Assembly (NCBI GenBank): GCA_029706075.1
Contig: JAINUG010000026.1
Location: 2,463,001 to 2,527,000 of the forward strand
Source of the DNA: Aldrovandia affinis
Lineage: Eukaryota > Chordata > Actinopteri > Notacanthiformes > Halosauridae
Length of the DNA stretch: 64,000 bases
Direction: 5' to 3'
In this document: piece by piece, positions 59,320 through 64,000 of the stretch
How positions within the stretch are numbered: the stretch's first letter is position 1
How the letters are laid out: each line of letters begins with the position of its first letter
The notes under the pieces: model-generated
What the model was told of the DNA's origin: nothing
Seen by the model: the letters and a program-made list of their open reading frames with translations, nothing else
Database searches by the model: none
Made by a program: the position numbers and the translations under genes

Positions 59320-60295
59320 CACTGCCTGGCCAAAAAAAAAGTCACCACCTGGATTTAACTAAGCAAATAGGTAAGAGCCTTCCATTGGGTAATTATTGCA
59401 GTGATTAATATGTTTTAGCTGGCAACAAGTTATTTAACCCTAACTGATGCAGTGAGTAGCTTCTCATTTCTTAAACAACCATGTCGGAAGACATATCCTG
59501 TGGTCGTGGAAAAGATGTTAATCTGTTTCAGAAGGGTCAAATTATTGGCCTGCATCAAGCAAAGAAAACAACTAAGGAGATTGCTGAAACTACTAAAATT
59601 GGGTTAAGAACTGTCCAACGCATTATTAAAACCTGTAAGGATAGTGGTGAACCATCATTTTCGAGAAATAAATGTCGTCGGAAAAAAATCTTGAATGATC
59701 GTGATCGGCGATCACTTAAACGTTTGGTGAAATCATATTGTGAAAAATCAACAGTAGAACTCACGGCTATGTTTAATAGTGAAAGTAAGAGCATTTCCAC
59801 ACGCACAATGCGAAGCGAACTCAAGGGATTGGGACTAAACAGCTGTGTAGCCTTAAGAAAACCACTTGTCAGTGAGGTTAATCGGAAAAAAGGCTCCAAT
59901 TTGCTAGGGAGTATAAAGATTGGACTCTGGAGCAATGGAAGAAGGTAATGTGGTCTGATGAGTCCAGATTTACCCTGTTCCAGAGTGATGGGCGCATCAG
60001 GGTAAGAAGAGAGGTGGATGAAGTGATGCACCCATCATGCCTAGTGCCTACCGTACAAGCCTGTGGGGGCAGTGTTATGATCTGGGGTTGCTGCAGTTGG
60101 TCAGGTCTAGGTTCAGCAATGTTATGTGCCCAAAGAATGAGGTCAGCTGACTACCTGAATATACTGAATGACCAGGTTTTTCCATCAATGGATTTTTCTT
60201 CCTGATGGCACGGGCATATTCCAAGATGACAATGCCACGATTCATCGGGCTCAAATTGTGAAAGAGTGGTTCAGGGAGCATGAGACATCATTTTC
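59320..60295 (+). mobile_element. Tc1-like transposon, left portion
   Basis: Left terminal repeat CACTGCCTGGCCAAAAAAAA preceded by TA. The transposase starts MSEDISCGRGKDVNLFQKGQ at 59481 with two helix-turn-helix regions (KEIAETTKIGLRTVQRIIK; ISTRTMRSELKGLGL). A one-base difference near 59890 takes the frame out before [20 protein letters not shown], which continues in another frame. Sequence stops at 60295, where the hAT-derived insert begins. Confidence 0.9.
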
Positions 60296-61758
60296 CAGTG
60301 GCGGGCCGTGCATTTCACACCTAGGCCTTCAGTAGTGCTCCGTCTGAATCAATCCACCCCTCAATAACTATTTTATGGCTATAAAAGCCATCTTATTGTT
60401 ATGTTTTGAGTGTCTGTTCGGTTTGTTTTTGCACTTTGTTTATTTATCTTTCTTCAGTCATGTTTCATTCTCGTTCTGTCATGCACTTCGGGAAATTCTG
60501 TTTCGGTTTTTCCGTCTTCGTTTCTAATCTCGTTTTACTTCCTTCTTACTTTCTAATTACACTTTGTATATATTAGTTAGATGTATATAGTACTAACCAA
60601 CTAATCTACTAACATTAGGATTTAGATTAAGTTACTAACACTACTAATCACTAATTATCTCACGCTTCTAACTATCGCTGTCATTCTCTCTCGTCCTATC
60701 TCACGTTCCGCTTTATTCGCACGCAGATTTATTTATGCGTTCCTCCTCCTCCCTAAAAAACCGAAACATTGAATTTCCCGAAGTGCATGACAAGACAAGG
60801 AGAGGAACTCGAACAGGAACAATGACAGACGGGGAACAGAACGAGAATGAAACATGACTGAAGAAAGATAAATAAACAAAGTGCAAAAACAAACCAAACA
60901 GACACCGTTGCCGTTGCATCGCAGATAGATAACTCGTGGTATCCAGAATAAATGCCTTTACTGAAGAAACAAACCCGGGGTGCTACAGCTGCGACACACA
61001 TAAAAAGCATCAATAATAACCTCATAAAATTGCAATATTATTTAGGAAAATAGCAACATTTTACTCACCAAAAATCCTTATTATTTGTACACAAAATCCA
61101 TCCTCCTTTCTTTCCTCAAAAAGAGTTCAATTACTCTGTCGTACAGATTATCCGTGTGTTTCAGTTCCATCAAGAAGTCCTTTTCTATCGCCATCAAGCT
61201 AATGCTGAAAGTCGAGCCTGCCCTGTCGTATTTCTGGCATAAGTTTTAATTCGCTTTAGGGCTGAAAATGTCCGCTCAAATGTCTGAATCACAGACTGAT
61301 GTTAATTATATTTTGTCCATGAATACTTATTAAATAATTCCAAATGGTCTGTCCGCTTCCTTTCATAGCTTTTTCCCCTGCTTGCGCTGCTTCCAGACGT
61401 GTATTTTCATATTAAAGCATTTAACCAATCACATTACATCATAGTCAGACCCTCTCTGACTATCCAATCAAAGGGTGTGAATACGCTGACGTTACCTAGG
61501 CCTTCTAGAAGGCCTTCGTGTCCCCAACTCAAAATCTGATTGGTTGAAGCAACAGTTTGATCAACACTTATTTTATGCTACAGGGCCTGCAGAACTGATT
61601 GTGAAGGCCTCCAGGCAGATTTATTTGACCCTGGCAACAAATGATGGCTGAAATGTGATTGGTTAAATGCTTTAATATGAAAATACACGTCTGGAAGCAG
61701 CGCAAGCAGGGGAAAAGCTATGAAAGGAAGCGGACAGACCATTTGGAATTATTTAATA
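60296..61758 (-). mobile_element. hAT-derived insert with two foldbacks, inside the Tc1 element
   Basis: The left end CAGTGGCGGGCCGTGCATTT is a hAT-type terminus. On the minus strand, 61081-61310 encodes a decayed hAT dimerisation (hATC) segment: TFSALKRIKTYARNTTGQAR, LSALA, then after a one-base shift MAIEKDFLMELKHTDNLYDR, ending MDFVYK and a stop at 61081-61083. Two inverted repeats lie inside: about 60402-60515 against 60757-60905, with an extra 45 bp in one arm, and 61327-61435 against 61652-61759, differing by about one base in 108. No right hAT terminus is present. Confidence 0.75.
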
Positions 61759-62508
61759 AACTCAAGGGATTGGGACTAAACAGCTGTGTAGCCTTAAGAA
61801 AACCACTTGTCAGTGAGGCTAATTGGAAAAAAAGGCTTCAATTTGCTAGGGAGCATAAAGATTGGACTCTGGAGCAATGGAAGAAGGTCATGTGGTCTGA
61901 TGAGTCCAGATTTACCCTGTTCCAGAGTGATGGGCGCATCAGGGTAAGAAGAGAGGCGGATGAAGTGATGCACCCATCATGCCTAGTGCCTAGCGTACAA
62001 GCCTGTGGGGGCAGTGTTATGATCTGGGGTTGCTGCAGTTGGTCAGGTCTAGGTTCAGCAATGTTATGTGCCCAAAGAATGAGGTCAGCTGACTACCTGA
62101 ATATACTGAATGACCAGGTTTTTCCATCAATGGATTTTTTCTTCCCTGATGGCACGGGCATATTCCAAGATGACAATGCCACGATTCATCGGGCTCAAAT
62201 TGTGAAAGAGTGGTTCAGGGAGCATGAGACATCATTTTCACACATGGATTGGCCACCACAGAGTCCAGACCTTAACTCCATTGAGAATCTTTGGGATGTG
62301 CTGGAGAAGACTTTGCGCAGTGGTCCGACTCTCCCATCATCAATACAAGATATTGGCGAAAAATTAATGCAACTCTGGACGGAAATAATTGTTGTGACAT
62401 TGCAGAAGCTTATCGAAATGATGCCACAGCGAATGCATGCCGTAATCAAAGCTAAAGGTGGTCCAACAAAATATTAGTGTGTGACTTTTTTTTTGGGGAC
62501 GGGCAGTG
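61759..62508 (+). mobile_element. Tc1-like transposon, right portion with duplicated middle
   Basis: It begins mid-transposase at the same point as 59818 and repeats about 478 bp of the left portion with a few percent difference, then continues to the end: [35 protein letters not shown] and the C terminus KAKGGPTKY at about 62477. The frame is open for over 230 codons from the fusion point. Right terminal repeat GTGACTTTTTTTTTGGGGAC, GGGCAGTG, then TA. Confidence 0.9.
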
Positions 62509-62906
62509 TATATATACATTTTGGCCTCAGGACCCATTTTCAGTGGTGCCAGGTCAGTGGCGACCCAAAATACATGAATGCTGCTTAAAAAAAATTATTC
62601 AATAATTGTGTTACGTTCTCTCAAACGTAACACATCAATAAACTGTAACACAATAACTAATAAACACTTTAAACTTTCTAAAATAGAGCCTACTCACATT
62701 TTGTGTTGTCTTAATGAAAAACCTCAACTTGCGAAATGAGTGTGTGGTCGGTTGGCTGTGATTTAGCATACACAATAGGCACATACATGTATATGAATAT
62801 GAAATGGTGCCAATTGGCTTACACAAAGCAGTGTTCCGTGTAAAGTTGCCCCCAACCACAGATGCAAGATCAGTTTTTCTGCCAAGGTTACTGTGGGTAT
62901 GAGCTC

Positions 62907-62942
<36 letters not shown>

Positions 62943-64000
62943 AATACATACATACAAATACATACATCTGCAGTTATGGTCAATTTCAGTGAAGCACATC
63001 ACGTAACCAACACACATTAATCAAAGTCTAGCTGGCTGGTTTGAAAATGTAAATGATGTTTCAACTCGGGCTTGCGACTCATCCAGAACATGCCGCGACC
63101 TACAGACTGAGAAATGCTGATCTAGATCCTACGGATCTCTTTGGTATGGAGAATGAAACTATTATTAAAGTGTAGTGTAGCAGTGTAGTCAAGGGGTTTA
63201 TGGAGTATGTAATGTAACTGACAACAAAGCTGCCATTTATCAAGTTAATGCTTTGTGCAGAGTGGAATCAAAAGTCAGATAACTTTGCCTCAAGCTAGAG
63301 CTAGATTGCTAGATGGATAGTTGGCCAATTTCGGTTCTGTAGATAAAATACATTCAAATTTAGATGCATAACAATCCATCCCTGTTAAGTTCAGTGTAAA
63401 TCCCTCTCCACATCAAGTGGATGTGTGACTACCAAGATTATTGGGAAGTAATTTCCAAAGTGAGCCATGGAAAAGCGAGTACTTATTTTGTGCTGAGCAC
63501 AGCAAGGGGAGGACAAAATTAACACTTTTTTTTGCCATCATCTTCACAATCCAAAGGAAAAAGAAAGGTAAGTTTAGGGTAAAAAAAGTTGTCCATACTT
63601 CACACTCTACAAATGTACCTATGATTGCTTCTGTGAGGGCCGGGGCTTTAGCAAGAGCCATGGAATAAGCAGATGAAATAAAGTACAACAAATTGCTGAC
63701 TCTGACGTGGGGAAGTGGCAGCAAACCTGTGCCAGATACTTTCTCAATGCAGTAGAAAATGCAGTAGACAAAAAGGCATCCGTGTAGTAAAATAACATAA
63801 TACAACGCAACACCCTCCCGCCCTAGTCTTTTCATAGGTATGGACGTTGAGCTATAATTTCACTTTATTTCAGTGATCTGCAAGCAGTTTCCAAAGAGGC
63901 AGGGTGTGTAAAGCATGGCAGACAAGAATAGAGAGAAAGGATAATTATCTGTTTTATACTCACTGAAACATTATAGTATTCTGTAAGGACACAAACCCAT
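62509..64000. other. Flanking DNA, no gene recognised
   Basis: Contains an A homopolymer at 62911-62939, perhaps the tail of an unrecognised retroposon. Open frames up to 140 codons on the minus strand near 63413-63835 show no domain I know and are AT-rich. Confidence 0.5.

Noticed and set aside
61659-62477. 272-codon open frame as a host gene
   Set aside because: It begins in the hAT-derived insert and runs into a Tc1 transposase lacking its DNA-binding half; not a host gene. Domestication is not supported, as the ends are ordinary Tc1 repeats.
63413-63835. 140-codon minus-strand open frame near the window end
   Set aside because: AT-rich, no domain or splice context; expected by chance in this composition.
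1-64000. CRISPR arrays, bacterial operons, toxin genes or retroviral/Polinton copies
   Set aside because: Repeats are microsatellites, SINEs and DNA transposons. No spaced direct-repeat array, and no gag, polymerase, integrase, envelope or capsid-like frames were recognised.

Overview
The window is genomic DNA from a ray-finned fish, probably a teleost; I cannot name the species. The evidence is spliced vertebrate genes with short exons, abundant Tc1/mariner and hAT DNA transposons, tRNA-derived SINEs with an L2-like tail, long (CA/GT)n tracts, and a METTL21E-type gene that is intact here but a pseudogene in human. I saw no bacterial, plasmid, CRISPR or viral-element content.

Layout. (1) Bases 1-13905, + strand: the 3' three quarters or so of SON (RS-rich exon, G-patch, double-stranded RNA-binding domain). 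(2) 13906-18292: SON 3' UTR and intergenic DNA. (3) 18293-22146, - strand: BLZF1 (golgin-45), six coding exons, 390 codons. (4) 22147-23507: a short divergent promoter region with two ETS-type sites. (5) 23508-39594, + strand: ERCC5 (XPG nuclease), fifteen exons, 1110 codons, including a U12-type AT-AC intron and a 7.6 kb intron packed with transposons. (6) 41718-44395 and 54184-56568, + strand: two tandem METTL21-family lysine methyltransferases, METTL21E-like then METTL21C-like. (7) 56.8-62.5 kb: mobile-element DNA, including a Tc1/hAT mosaic. The rest is unassigned.

I worked exon boundaries out from splice sites, reading phase and recalled human proteins. The exon sums of SON (window part), BLZF1, ERCC5, METTL21E and METTL21C are each an exact multiple of three with no internal stop, which is strong internal support. 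The genes are not an operon or pathway. ERCC5-METTL21E-METTL21C is the order I know from mammals; SON and BLZF1 lie elsewhere in mammals, so their position beside ERCC5 here is a synteny difference.

I did not find a previously undescribed biological system. The most interesting observations are the U12 AT-AC intron in ERCC5, a GC-AG intron and an acidic N-terminal tract in METTL21C, a Tc1 element whose middle is duplicated around a hAT-derived foldback insert, two Tc1-type elements sharing one TA target, and a transposon end that may supply the METTL21C polyadenylation signal.
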